The notes beneath the pieces were generated by a model. That model did no database searches. It saw only the letters and a list, made by a program, of their open reading frames with translations, and was not told the DNA's origin. A stretch of 64,000 nt of DNA from Sporodiniella umbellata (lineage: Eukaryota > Mucoromycota > Mucoromycetes > Mucorales > Rhizopodaceae): contig JAIXMR010000003.1 of the NCBI GenBank assembly GCA_025677835.1, positions 372,001 through 436,000 on the forward strand. Reading direction: 5' to 3'. Every line of letters begins with the position of its first letter. The first letter of the stretch is position 1. A program made the position numbers and the translations under genes. This document shows positions 1-11,019 of the stretch, piece by piece.

Positions 1-687
1 TGGCGAAATGACACAGAGTGCTTGTCTATGCCATTTGCCGGGTCTTTTAGGCTATCTGAGTTTGGCGAAGTCATTGATACCACTAAAGAGCTTAGTCTTG
101 CTTTTGGAAAACGACCAAAGGGTCTAGATTTAGAGCATGATTTTATTCAACGACTTGCTTTTGCAACACCTACATGCTCGCAAGGTATTCGCCACACTAC
201 TTATGTTCGAGAAATCATGATGAAGCACCATATAGAACTCAAGATAAGTTTGTCGTATCTTGAAAAGGGTAGACACCAAACAACGGAAAAGATAATCACT
301 CCACCTCCTCAAGCGTATCTTTCAAATCACCGTTCTACTTCTATTCCCGTAAACCAAAGTTTTGAAGATTGTCATATTCCATCTAAAGACTATAGAAAAG
401 TAACCTCCATGGTATTTGATACATCTATTACTGTTTTTGACTGTCGGTTAAAAGAAGATTACGGTCAATTGCCCAGTTATTTTGAATTAGGCGTAAAGCC
501 TACCGAAATGAATCAATCCAAAAAGAATGTATCTACGGTACAAAGCCTGACAGAGCCAAATAGACCTCGCCCTTACTTTTGCCCCTGTTACTATAAATTT
601 TGCAGCCAAGTTGAACTTGCTACTCAATCACTCTTCGAACCTCAAATTTTCTTTCCCTCTATCCCTCCACCTGACTATTCAGCGTAG
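1..687 (+). CDS. Arrestin-like protein, 3' part (partial at left edge)
   Basis: The frame is open from base 1 to the stop at 685-687, so this is the 3' end (about 228 residues) of a gene that starts outside the window. The C-terminal half resembles the C-terminal arrestin fold: a run of beta-strand-like segments around IELKISLSY, then a proline-rich linker and the LPSYFELG stretch. The protein ends in PPPDYSA, which contains a PPxY motif. In fungal arrestin-related trafficking adaptors PPxY recruits Rsp5/NEDD4-type ubiquitin ligases to membrane cargo, so a role in endocytosis or sorting is inferred. The internal ATG at 28 need not be the real start. Family assignment rests on overall pattern only and is moderate at best. 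Confidence 0.45.
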   Translation, partial: WRNDTECLSMPFAGSFRLSEFGEVIDTTKELSLAFGKRPKGLDLEHDFIQRLAFATPTCSQGIRHTTYVREIMMKHHIELKISLSYLEKGRHQTTEKIITPPPQAYLSNHRSTSIPVNQSFEDCHIPSKDYRKVTSMVFDTSITVFDCRLKEDYGQLPSYFELGVKPTEMNQSKKNVSTVQSLTEPNRPRPYFCPCYYKFCSQVELATQSLFEPQIFFPSIPPPDYSA

Positions 688-1284
688 TTTAGTCCCTTCG
701 AACCGTAGATACCCATAACGCATTTTAGCAAAACAACTGGAAAAACGAGCTATAGTGCCTTATCTTTTTGTCAAATAAAGTAATATTTATGATGTTGTAA
801 ATACACCATGCAAAAAAAAAAAAATGCGTACAGAGATTGGTGTTTTAGCTAAATCTCTATTAATAGAAATAAAACCCTGTAGGCAGAAAGGATCTTGTAT
901 TGCTGCGATAGCCTATTAGACTACAATCTTACAAAAATGTAACACAAAGGAAGTTTAAATGACATGGAAACCTATACAATGGAAACAATAATAAACTCGT
1001 CTTCATTAAATAAACCAATCGGTTTAAAAAAAGACAATGTTCAATGAATTTTTATCCCTTAAGCCAGTAATACTATTCAGGACCACTAAGGAAGTTTTAG
1101 GTTGGTCTTTGATTTTGTGATTAGTCTATTTTGCCTAAGCAGCGCTTTGATATAAAACCAACGGAAAACTTTTAATTTGCTACATTTACCGCAACTTCGT
1201 TGAAGACCCGCCCTATTTTTTTAAAAAAAATTCACAGGGTTTTCGAAGGCATCACAGCACATTCAAAATCCAAAGCTTTTTATC
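688..1284. other. AT-rich spacer, no gene seen
   Basis: This spacer lies between the left-edge gene and the RWDD2-like gene. It holds stop-rich AT sequence and a short A-run near 811. It presumably contains the terminator of the first gene and the promoter of the next. No RNA gene was recognised. Confidence 0.5.
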
Positions 1285-2137
1285 ATGTCGAGCATCATTG
1301 AAACAATTGAGTATTTAAGATCTCTATTTTTTGAAGAGGAGTTTTCGTGGGAAAGCTTTGAGGACGAAACAGCGTATAACGAAATAGAGCGTGGCAATAT
1401 CCCAAATGTACAATTCTTAACACTGATTTTGAAAACTCCTGTCAAGAGCAAACTGTTAGTTTTTTCGTGCCGGTTATTAATAGCCACCACTGAATATCAG
1501 CTGAATTTATCCTGGAAAGACAACAGCTGGCTTTCAAGGCAAGATTTTGAATGTCTTAGTGGCCAACTTACAACTCAACAGGGCATTGTTGAAGATATTC
1601 AGCAGATTCAAAATGCAGCTGAATCTATACTCATAGAGACAACTGTGCAAACAGTTTCAAAGAAATTGTCTTATGAATTTTTGAGAGAATGGATATGGTT
1701 TCCAATGATATATACACGTGAAAAGGTTTTGTAAATTTATACGAACGGGTGGCTATTTAACGCTTTCATAGAGAGGGCACATTCTATCGTGGGCATCCAG
1801 CTATCAAATCACCGGATTTCTTTGTCCAGGGAAACCTGGCTGTATGTGTTTAGAGGGGAGTAAAGAAAAAGTTGCCGAGTTTATTCATGATATAAAAACT
1901 GTGAGCTGGTCTGATCTTCCTTCTTCACACAAAAAGATGACATCCCAATGGAAAGAAGCATTTGTATGTAAAGATTTGGAGGATTTTGAAAGCAGAAGAC
2001 TGTTCAAGAATATGATAGAAGTCAAATTTGATATTCACGGTACATTTTCTAATCACAACGACCTGGGAAAGCTGCAAGACTGGATGGTAAATAAAGGCTG
2101 TGGCGAGGCTTTTGAGCATTTGTTTCAAATGTCATAA
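1285..2137 (+). CDS. RWD domain plus DUF1115 protein (RWDD2-like)
   Basis: Two exons, 1285-1725 and 1772-2137, give a 268-residue protein. The N-terminal ~120 residues form an RWD-type domain (acidic FFEEEFSWE start, alternating strands, then the helix ending TVQTVSKK). The C-terminal part is DUF1115, shown by WIWFPMIYTREK followed after the intron by ITGFLCPGKPGCMCLEG. Metazoan RWDD2A/B have the same order and similar length. The molecular role is unknown; RWD folds usually bind proteins such as E2 enzymes or kinases. The 46 bp intron (1726-1771) starts GTTTTG, a weak donor, but joining there restores the conserved EKRGHILSW sequence exactly and keeps phase. Without the join the frame stops at 1734. 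Confidence 0.85.
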
Positions 2138-3359
2138 ATACTTCTACTGTTTTCTATTTTTTCATATCAAGAATCTCTTGTAGCTGGCTACTTTTATAAA
2201 TTAGCTTAGAACTATAAATAAAATAAAGATAGACTTTCCTTTTTTTTTTTTTACATAGTAAAGAAAACCAAAGAAAGCGATACGTCTGAAGATCAACCAT
2301 TACTGGAGAAAATATATATAAATGCATATATTAAACAATGGATACTTTAGCGAGTTACAAAAAGAGGTAAAATTAAGTATGCCTTTCAGTTTTTTTTAAA
2401 AAAATTAGGAGAGTTAGAAACGTATTCCTCAACAAGTTTTTCTTCGTAGTCAATTCAGCAACTGTTAAAGTGGTAATTTTCTAACACAGTCTACCTACGA
2501 ATTGCTGCTTTTTTTAATATAGAAATTGTTTTTTATTTTATCTTTGTACCGAGCACATATAATTTTTGTTAGTTTGAGATATCTCTCGAAACACTTGAAA
2601 AATTTACAAAGTCTATACACTGATTTTTCCCTTGACATAGACCGTTTTTAAGAAAGAGCTGAATACAGTGAAGTACAGACGATCTCACTTCTATAGCCTT
2701 CCCCAACTTACTTAAGAAAGCACACATTGAGGATTTGAGAAAATACAAATGCCAAGACTGACAGCAAAGCAGATTTGATTAACACGTCATTGCATTGAGA
2801 CAACAACAGCTTTAAAGCCTATTAAACACTAACCGCATAGTCAGTAATGACTGAAAACTTTGAACCACCAAGTGAGGTTGCTAGAAGGTATAAATATTTT
2901 TGATAACCAAAATTAAAAGTATACAGTAAGGTAAAAAGCCTTATTAGAACTATCTAAGATTCAGGGCAACCAGTTGTACCTCAAAACACTAAAAAGAATA
3001 GCAGTCATTTATAAAGCCTATATGGCCTTTTTTATACCACTCAGTTGAATGTACTTTTTAAGTAGCTACCCTTGAGTACTATCGCTATTAATACTCCCCT
3101 CCCTTCGGAAACAATATTGGTTGTGCAGATTTTTAGACTGCCTTTTGACTTGGTATGCACCAAAGCATCTTTTATTGTAATCCTCCCCACCTCTTGTCAA
3201 GTAATGAGCTACGTTTTAGTACATCCCCAGTGTTTTAAAATATGTGCTTTTCATAAGGCGTTTTTCTGACCAGCATTTTATATTTACAACAGCCCCTGTA
3301 AGCAAAAAATAGAACACCATATTTTTTAGTAGAAGCATGATTACATTGCTAAATGCGGT
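2138..3359. other. AT-rich spacer, no gene seen
   Basis: About 1.2 kb between two genes whose coding ends face each other. Only short, low-complexity frames occur, and no splice-compatible conserved exon, tRNA or rRNA signature was noticed. Confidence 0.5.
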
Positions 3360-3856
3360 TCAGTTGTTCTTTTTCCATGCTTTTCTTTTCCAATTGAACT
3401 TTCTCTTTCGCACCCCCTTTGGCTTCTCCGAACGTTTGTTTGTCTCTTTTTTTTTTGTGCCTGCTTTGGGCTTGAATTGAGCTAAGAAGGGGTTTTCGCC
3501 AGGTATATCAAATACACTACTAAAACCTTCTAATGGCGAAAGATATCCACTTTCCGTATTTGGGTCACATAGATCGATAATACTACAATCGGATTCGTCG
3601 GGATCTTTTATCAGATCTTCTACATCTGGTATATCTACGTTTATAGAGTCTTGTGTATCATGGGGATAAGAGCAGTTATCGAGGTGTTTTTGCGCAGAAC
3701 ATTCGTCAGCAAACCAGCTCTCACACACAGGGCATTTAATGTTTTGCTCAAACTGCTTGAAAAAAAATTCATATTAGAAAATCTGTATACATTGTTTTTA
3801 CAATCTACCTGTTTGTCGTTAAAGCCATCGCCGTTATTATCCTCAGGATTTGGCAT
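3360..3856 (-). CDS. Small protein with UBZ4-type ubiquitin-binding zinc finger
   Basis: Two exons (3856-3809 and 3755-3360) joined by a 51 bp GT...AG intron give 147 residues. Soon after the splice comes CPVC, twelve residues later HLDNC, matching the C-x2-C...H-x3-C layout of UBZ4 fingers found in RAD18, SLX4, FAN1, WRNIP1 and SPRTN. The middle is acidic (VDIPDVEDLIKDPDESD) and has a hydrophobic-acidic patch, CSIIDLCDP, that could serve as a SUMO-interacting motif (inference). The C-terminus is very basic (KRKFNWKRKAWKK), suiting nuclear import or DNA binding. It lies 50 bp downstream of the UIM-containing gene on the same strand. No join between the two that keeps phase was found, so they are listed separately. 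A role in ubiquitin-dependent DNA repair is inferred from the finger type only. Confidence 0.6.
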
Positions 3857-3906
3857 CGCTGCCTTAGTCTTCCCCTTTTTTTTTTCTATAATTTATGGTT
3901 AAAAAA

Positions 3907-4557
3907 TTACTTTGTCTTTTTCGCCTTCATGCTCAGTGACTTACCTCGTGTTCTTCTGTGCCTTTTTTTCGCAGGTTCCTCCAAACTTTTCTGTTTTTTT
4001 TCGACACTTTTGGGCAAAGTAGAGTGTTCCGATCCAATTTCTAAAAAAGACGATAGGTTGTCGATGGTCAATCCTGATTCCTGATTTTGTTCCTTCTCTT
4101 TTTTTAAAAAAAAATCTTGGGTTGGCAATGATTCCTTATCCAGGAAGTAAGAAAGATTTTCAACCACAACCGCACACGGATCGTCCTTAGGTTCTTTTTT
4201 TAAAAAAGTAGTCAAGTTATCTATAAGTAGTGGCTCTGGCGAATCTTGTTCTGTTTTTAAGCACTGCGACAAGTTTTCAATTAACAAATCAGGCCTTTCT
4301 TCTTCGGGATCTTTTTTAATTAACATATTTTTTCTTTGTTTTATGGAAGAAGAATGATGTGAAATAGTCTGAAACCAATCGTCTTCGTCGTCTACCGTAG
4401 TTTGTTTTTCAAAGAGCTCAAATAGTCGCTTTTGCTCTTTTGCATGTTCTTCTTTACTCAACTTGATAGCTAAAGCAAGCTCCTTGTCTGGAAGATTTGT
4501 TTTTTTCTGGGTTTTTTTCTTGTACAAATCCTGAAGTTTCACTTGTCTTTTTGCCAT
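3907..4557 (-). CDS. UIM protein with four-copy short repeat and PIP-like N-terminus
   Basis: A single-exon frame of 216 residues. It starts AKRQVKLQDLY, which resembles a degenerate PCNA-interacting peptide (Q-x-x-L-x-x-L-Y). Residues ~24-36 carry an excellent ubiquitin-interacting motif, DKELALAIKLSKEE. The rest holds four degenerate copies of a ~10-residue unit: LLIENLSQCL, LLIDNLTTFL, VVVENLSYFL and LTIDNLSSFL, each in an acidic/lysine-rich linker. The tail is strongly basic (KKRHRRTRGK). No catalytic domain is visible, and no named family was recognised. The UIM and basic tail suggest a nuclear ubiquitin reader. It sits just upstream of the UBZ4 gene on the same strand. Confidence 0.6.
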   Translation of the reverse strand: MAKRQVKLQDLYKKKTQKKTNLPDKELALAIKLSKEEHAKEQKRLFELFEKQTTVDDEDDWFQTISHHSSSIKQRKNMLIKKDPEEERPDLLIENLSQCLKTEQDSPEPLLIDNLTTFLKKEPKDDPCAVVVENLSYFLDKESLPTQDFFLKKEKEQNQESGLTIDNLSSFLEIGSEHSTLPKSVEKKQKSLEEPAKKRHRRTRGKSLSMKAKKTK

Positions 4558-4570
4558 TCTTTGTTTTTTT

Positions 4571-4825
4571 TTATTTGAATGTAAAAGATACTCTATATTT
4601 TGTAATTTGAGTCGAAAATTTTTGGCCTTGGCCTTTTTTTTTTTTTACTTTTCCGGAAACTAAAACTACATCACTAAGTTTTTGAAAGAGCAATAAACCA
4701 TCTCGGAAGCTTACTAATACTGGAAGCAAAGATTGTGATTGAAACAAAGTGAATTTCAGTCGCCATTTGCCTGCTTGGATGAGTTTCATAACCCAAAACA
4801 CAAGACATTTATAGATTTGCATCAA
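4571..4825 (-). CDS. Hypothetical protein, possible fragment
   Basis: An 82-84 codon frame (first ATG at 4822) ending 13 bp before the UIM gene. The centre (KWRLKFTLFQSQSLLPVLVSFRDGLLLFQKLSDVVLVSGK) alternates hydrophobic and polar residues in a protein-like manner, while the end is lysine-rich and poor. No family was recognised. The frame remains open a little upstream (RRDKDLMQIYK), so an additional 5' exon is possible, as is fusion to the UIM gene through an unseen intron. It may also be chance coding. Confidence 0.3.
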   Translation of the reverse strand: MMQIYKCLVFWVMKLIQAGKWRLKFTLFQSQSLLPVLVSFRDGLLLFQKLSDVVLVSGKVKKKKGQGQKFSTQITKYRVSFTFK

Positions 4826-7046
4826 ATCCTTGTCCCTTCTCTGTATTACCTTTCGACGTATGTACCTGAAAGATTGATTCTACGTTTAAAGGCTAACTTC
4901 TATGCAATTTAAAGCGAACGCTGATTCAGAGCTTAGGAATGTTGTGTCACTTGAAGCTCTGTCATAAGAAAATGACTTATCGACTGTTAGTGCCAATGTG
5001 TTAGCAGTCAAAAAATGTTTTCAGAACAAGAACCTGCTCACTATATTTGGTTTTACGTAAGGACTTCAATATAAGTATATAAGATGTCCCTTGCCTTTTT
5101 GAGAAAATTTCAAAGTCTGCTTTGCGTGTTATTTGATAAACTTTCTTAAAATAACTGATTGAAGTGTATAAGTTAGGAGAAAGCTACTTTTGTCTAAACG
5201 CTTTAGTGGAACAAAGAAAATATCCCAATAAAGATCTGTGCCCTCTGTTACATTAGTAACAGCCTCACACCGTTTGTTCATGCTTATACAATACTTTGTG
5301 TTCACTCAACATCAAGTTTTTTTTATTTCTCTGGGAAGACTGGCCTCAAACTATTGGTTTTAAATGTTACAGATCTTTTAGCCTCTATTTTAGCCTCGAG
5401 AGCGGTCTAAGCGTTCTCAATAGGGCTAAAATTAGAAATTTGAACAGCCAAAGTCCTTGGCACGCTGGTCTCTTTTTTACCGCTTGGCAATTCGCCTATG
5501 TGATAAGATGCTCCGTCTTTTTAAATATAATTTTATCTTGGTCCTTGGTGATTATAAGAAAGTGAAAGTGAATTATTTAACCTATGTATTAATGCAGATC
5601 TTCTGGTTCCCAGAGTCACTATCGGCAACGACCCAAATCGTCACGCTATTAGCGCTCCACTTTTGTTGATACAACCTTTTTTTCTTTGTATATTTCCTAG
5701 CTTCTTAAAGTGCTATCCTGCTTCAGTTGTTACCTTCGACACAGGGGTTTGACTCATCAGGCCAGATAGCACTTCACTATTGGTCATCTGACGGGGGTTT
5801 TTTTTACGGCGTTGGGCGTTGCATTAAGACTATATTATACAAGTAGAACTTTAAACAGTTGATATAGGATGCCAACATCTATCCAAAATAGTTTGCTTAA
5901 AGATGTTTTTCTCTACAAGGTGCTAATGGGATGGCTCGTATAAAATTACTAATTGTCTCTTTATCTCTCGTGAGACACTTTTGGTACCAAGACAGTGGCA
6001 TTTTCTAATTTTTGAAAATGTCTTAAGCAGCAGGCTTTGGAAATCATGCTATAGCTATTACACCTTCAATTGAAAAGGCAACCTGACGGAAGTTAGAAAC
6101 AAACAAAGGGTAGCTAAATGCAAAAGTATTAAACATCCCTGAGTAAATATCAGCCATTTAGTCGCTGATATAAAGATGGTTTAGAAAACTACATACAGTT
6201 TTACTAGTCAAGTGGCTGCCCACTCATTGGTTAGGCTGATATGTATATATACATGTGTGTGTATGTGTGTAAAAAGGATTGAATTAACTAGATATAACCG
6301 AAAATCATGTGAACCGGCAGCAAGTCTTTGTTTTTGGCAACATTATAGCAAAGTTAATGAAATAGCAAGTTTTTGATAAAAGGTCAATTGTAATATACCA
6401 TAGGCTCAATGCCGCTATTGAAATGCATTAAATAGCTTTTTTTTTTTGCAACAACTTTGCCAAGCTCCAGTAGTAAAAGTGCATATAAAAACTCAATCAG
6501 GCATTTTACAGTCGTATATGTACTGTAAGGATATAGTGAGTTTTTTTGTTTTAGAATACGTCCTAGTATTAGAGACCTAGAGTTACAGTATCAAACCTTA
6601 ATTGTCAACGATATGAGGCGTTTAAAAAATGTAATTATAAACTGACACAATAAATAAAGCTAATGTGGTTTAAGAGGGGTATACAACCTAATTCTCCTTA
6701 TTTTTTTTTCATGTTTAGCCACATATGTAGTTAGGAGTGCATATTGAAATATACAAATGGTCTCCGATTTTAATATTAAGGGAGGTAAGAAAATTCATAC
6801 ACATGCAACTTAGCTATTTATTTCCGCTTAAGAGCTGAGCCATAGCTTCCTGATACCAGAGAAATTACCAATAGGTACTCTTTTGCATTTTGAAGCGCTT
6901 CCTAATCTACAATTTATATGTACGCATATACATACTACAAAACAAGCTCTTGGCTGTATTGTCGCAGCTCTAAGTTTCAAGCAACCTTCGGTCTATTTTT
7001 TTTAATGGCGTTTCAGAAATGTAGTGGTCTCATAATGTGTTTTTAG

Positions 7047-7079
<33 letters not shown>

Positions 7080-7432
7080 TGTATTTGTGTATTTATTTTC
7101 ATCGTTATTATTGTTGTTATCATACGAAGGCCATTACAAGTCCTTTATACATGTCTAAACAAGAAGGCTTTTTCGTTTCTATTTCTTTTTTTCTTTTGAA
7201 AAGAATAAAGAAAACATACTATCGGTATATCATTATATTTTATATTTATACACACAATGGAAAGGGCAGTTGTCGTGTTTTTATTTAAGCGATAAATGCT
7301 TATATTATAGATGTTCAGGCGACTATTCCGAGTTACCGGGAGATCCAATTGTTACTAGAATATCTTTTTAAAAAAAAGATGAGCTCCCTGTGTAATGCCA
7401 ATAAGAATAAAGTATGCGCAAATGTGTCATCT

Positions 7433-7469
<37 letters not shown>

Positions 7470-7635
7470 AAAAAGTGCGTCTTTTTGAAATTCTGATTGC
7501 CCACTTTTTTTTCTCCTGGCCTTCCCCTTTTTCTTTTTTCTTTTCTCTTTTTGCTTTTCTATTTGTTTTTCTTTTTTAAAAAATAAATCCATATTTTAGA
7601 AAGAAAAGAACGAAGCTGTACTATTTTGTTGGGAT
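4826..7635. other. Gene-poor AT-rich stretch with TA/poly-T tracts
   Basis: About 2.8 kb without a convincing gene. Open frames here (for example 5296-5565 and 7037-7288) are short and low-complexity, with no family signal. It contains (TG/TA) microsatellite-like sequence near 6241-6270 and 7052-7080 and a poly-T run of ~33 at 7435-7468. The last few hundred bases should hold the promoter of the G-alpha gene. Confidence 0.45.
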
Positions 7636-8389
7636 ATGGGAGTATGTCTATCTAGTGAGGAGCTTAGTGAAAAACTACACAGCTACAATATCGATCGAAG
7701 TATCAATAAAGACAGCAAAAAAACTCGAAAAGATTTCAAATTGTTATTACTCGGTAAGAAATAGAAACAAGAAACCACTGTGTTCGCATACAAAATACTA
7801 ATATACATACTCATTAACGATTTTAGGTTGTGGCGAGTCAGGGAAAACAACGATTTTCAAGCAAATGAAAATACTCCATCAGAATGGTTACACAAGAACA
7901 GAACTTATAAACTGGAAAAAGTCAGTATACTGTAATGTAATACAGTCGGCACAGGCCATCGCAAAGGCTTTGAAAGACTTTGGATACCAGCAACATGAAA
8001 AAATGCAGAACGAATTACAGATAATTTCAAATTACGCGCAATTGGATGAACTCAATCCTGATCTAGTGAGGGCTATAGTAACCCTCTGGAAAGATCCTGC
8101 AACCCGATCCCTTCTCACTGAAAGATCGAGCGAATTCTACCTGATGGACTCTGCTCCATAGTAAGTCGTGTTAGCTTCCTCCTATGTTGACTCCCTATTA
8201 ATATATATGCATATTTACTTATTAATTTTCCTTGGCAAACGCTAGCTTTTTTGATGAGGTTGAGAGGATAAGCCAGCCTGAATATATACCTATTTATAAT
8301 GATGTTTTGCGGGTTAGAGTCAAAACTACAGGCATATCAGAAACAACAGTTGTCAGGGACAAGTTTTGCCTACGGTATGGGTTTTTTTC

Positions 8390-8420
<31 letters not shown>

Positions 8421-9071
8421 AAGAAAACAACGTTAACATCTCGTTCTCTGCTTGAAGTATGTTTGATGTAGGAGGTCAAAGGTCTGAAAGAAAGAAATGG
8501 ATTCACTGTTTTGAGGCAGTGCATTCTATTGTTTTTTGTGTTTCCACTTCAGAATACGACCAGGTTTTACTGGAAGAACGCCAGCAGGTAATTCGCAAAT
8601 ATATCTATATCTGCAGATTTATTCAATGTAGTTTTACTGTAGAATCGACTGTTGGAAAGTTTGACATTGTTTGAATCTATTGTCAATAGTCGATGGTTTG
8701 TAACGACAACAATTATTCTTTTTTTGAATAAGATGGACATTTTTGAGGAAAAGATAAAGAGAGTGCCTATGGAAAAATATTTTCCTGACTACGGTGGAGG
8801 CATTGACAGACGAAAGGCTCTCAGGTACATTCTATGGAGATTTCAGCAAACTAACCGAGCTAATTTAAAAATATATCCACAGTAAGGTTACTCCATAAAA
8901 AATTACTTACTAACTATTCATAGTCCAACAAAAGCTATCGATTCAAAACATGTAAAGACAATCATATATTTTATTTAATTATTTAACGCTTTTTTATAGA
9001 TGAAAGTTACAATGGACGTCGCTGAAGAAATAATTATTCAATCAAATCTCAGAGTGACTCAAATGTTATAA
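7636..9071 (+). CDS. Heterotrimeric G-protein alpha subunit
   Basis: Seven exons (7636-7753, 7827-8160, 8246-8374, 8458-8587, 8643-8881, 8924-8951, 9000-9071) give 349 residues, a normal G-alpha length. MGVC at the start offers Gly2 for myristoylation and Cys4 for palmitoylation, so it should sit on the inner plasma membrane. P-loop GCGESGKTT (~40-48), switch I RVKTTG with the catalytic Arg at ~175, switch [14 protein letters not shown] with Gln ~201, and NKMD (~266) are intact. The helical domain occupies ~60-170. The usual TCAT guanine-ring loop reads TKAI (~319-322), a departure, and the C-terminus (LRVTQML) differs from typical receptor-coupling tails. Intron 3 holds a long A-run and uses an AAG acceptor. 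It should relay signals from seven-helix receptors; which fungal G-alpha group it belongs to is not decided here. Confidence 0.93.
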
Positions 9072-9198
9072 CCCACACCACATAAACCTGCATATATTCG
9101 TTGTATAAACTTATTTTTCTATTAATCTTTACATGTTTATTCACACAAAATAAACTTTTTCAAGCTATAAAAAAAGGCGGCTAGTTATGACGGTTTAT

Positions 9199-9703
9199 TT
9201 AAGCAGAAGCAGCTTTCTTGGCTTGAGAGCCTTCACGGAAACCGTTTTTGAAGCGACGGTGAACATCCTTCAAATGAGCCATGCGGCCAGTACCAGTGGT
9301 CTTTCTTCTCTTGCCCTTTTCAGACCAGTTGACTATAGAAGGTGTAAGTTAAATATTCAAATCTTGATGCGGTTAATTTACAAGATCTGATTTTAGCAGC
9401 AGGATATCCACATTGAGCACAGGTCTTTTTTTGCTTGTGGAAAGCGCGGTTACCGCAACGACGACACAAAGTGTGAGACTTGGTGTGGCGCTTACCAAAT
9501 GAGCTAGTACCCTTGGACTATAATTTTACAAATTGCGTAAATCAAATGTTCAAGGTTTATCGAAATGTAATTGTTTTTTCTCTCTTTTTGTAGACAGTCT
9601 GCTTCTAGTCCATCCATCCATCCATCCATTTCCTTAGCCTGTCTTTATTTTTTTCCCCTTCTCTCTCTTTTTTTTTCATTTAAAGCTTAATTATTCTTAC
9701 CAT
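9199..9703 (-). CDS. RPL37: 60S ribosomal protein eL37
   Basis: Three exons (9703-9701, 9517-9382, 9332-9199) encode 90 residues. The first exon is only the ATG, followed directly by a GTAAGA donor. The protein shows the eL37 hallmarks: [20 protein letters not shown], the second CxxC in [10 protein letters not shown] (a C-x2-C...C-x2-C zinc site), [19 protein letters not shown] and [10 protein letters not shown]. It is a structural component of the cytosolic large ribosomal subunit. It runs tail to tail with the G-alpha gene, with 127 bp between the stops. Length fits the family (about 88-97). Confidence 0.95.
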
Positions 9704-11019
9704 TATTAAAGATGAAGCACGTAAGAAGGGGGATCAAAGCGGACGGCAAGCAACATGAATGTCTTAACAGATTAGCGGATATTAAATATCTTAATCTTTT
9801 TTTTTTAATGGTGCCTCTTCATTTACATATCCATATTAATGTAGTATGCAATAATTTCTTTCTATTTAATCTTTTGCTTTGTATTGAGCTCTTTGTATCG
9901 CTGCTTTTGATACTGTACTATCTATGAACTTATTTGTTGAAACGCCCTAAATTGAGTGGCACATAAACCTTCTCTTTTTTTTTTAAAAAAAAGATAACTG
10001 TGGTTATATAAAAATAAATCCTATACAATCTTAACTTTGCTAAATCGCATCTTCAAGTACAATTAAGGTTAGTATCACGGAATCTAAGTATCACGGTAAA
10101 GCTCTTGATAGCAATCTCAAAATCGTCAGCCTATAACAGTCTCTTGAGTCGGGAATTTGCTTCATTAAAAAGATGTCGATCATCATATTGTTATTAGTTG
10201 AGAAGACTGTTGAAGTACATTTCACATAATTCAGCTACAATGACATTTGTGGCCCAATTTTAAAGGTTATAATAGAGCAACTTTTATTAATAACAAGTGT
10301 TCTTTTGACAGTAAACATGGGTCTTCAACTTGTTTTCTCATTGTCTTCCGCTAAACCATAACTTCCTCATTCTACATTACCATCGAAAACAAACTAGCAG
10401 CGATATCCTTTTAATGCATAAGGCGCCTGTTTAGAAGAATATTTTTAAACAAAAAAAATAGTTATACTCTGAAAACCGTGCTTAAAACATTTTGAGATCT
10501 TTCAAAATTTTTTTGGTAGAGTTCGTATGAATAGCTGCAAGTTAGCATGATCTTTGGTCAATATTTACTAGCACTTTTGAATAGTGATTTTAGTCATTTG
10601 GAGATTTGATATGGTGTCATTTTCTTATAAGAAGCTGATTGAGATTGTTATGAATCGAAATAGGCGTAAGTTACTAAGGTTTGAAGCGTACTAGATTGTT
10701 AATGGCTTTAAAACAAGAAAACCCACCTCCAATATACATCTATGGCTGAAGATATAGGCGAAATAAACTCTTTAAACTCATAAATAATAGAGTTTTAATA
10801 AAGTATAAAACAAGCGTTTTAAATTAATAGAGTTCATCTCTGGTAACTGCTTTGACCGAAAAAAGAGATTGCTCCATCTTAAAAATACTACAAATTTCCA
10901 AAAAAACAAATATGAAATCTGAATTCGTTTTTCTTCATGACGTCACTTAGCTCATACGCCGTCCAACAAACAGCAGAAAAATTATTTTTTTATATTTGTT
11001 ACAGATTTGCACTTTTCAG
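9704..11019. other. Divergent intergenic region, RPL37 / TAF4
   Basis: About 1.3 kb of AT-rich sequence between divergently transcribed RPL37 and TAF4. It must contain both promoters. A perfect TGACGTCA palindrome lies at its TAF4 end (listed separately). No coding exon was recognised. Confidence 0.5.
10938..10945. promoter_or_regulatory. CRE-like palindrome upstream of TAF4
   Basis: A perfect TGACGTCA octamer about 75 bp upstream of the TAF4 start codon. This is the consensus site of ATF/CREB-type bZIP factors. Position relative to the gene makes a regulatory role plausible but unproven. Confidence 0.4.

Noticed and set aside
694..720. GGTTCGAAGG on the minus strand, resembling a tRNA B box
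   Set aside because: No matching A box, acceptor stem or anticodon arm around it.
3360..4557. Joining the UIM gene and UBZ4 gene into one spliced gene
   Set aside because: No donor/acceptor pair around 3857-3909 keeps phase; kept as separate genes with the possibility noted.
5296..5669. Overlapping 70-89 codon frames
   Set aside because: No conserved features and no plausible splice partners; treated as noncoding.
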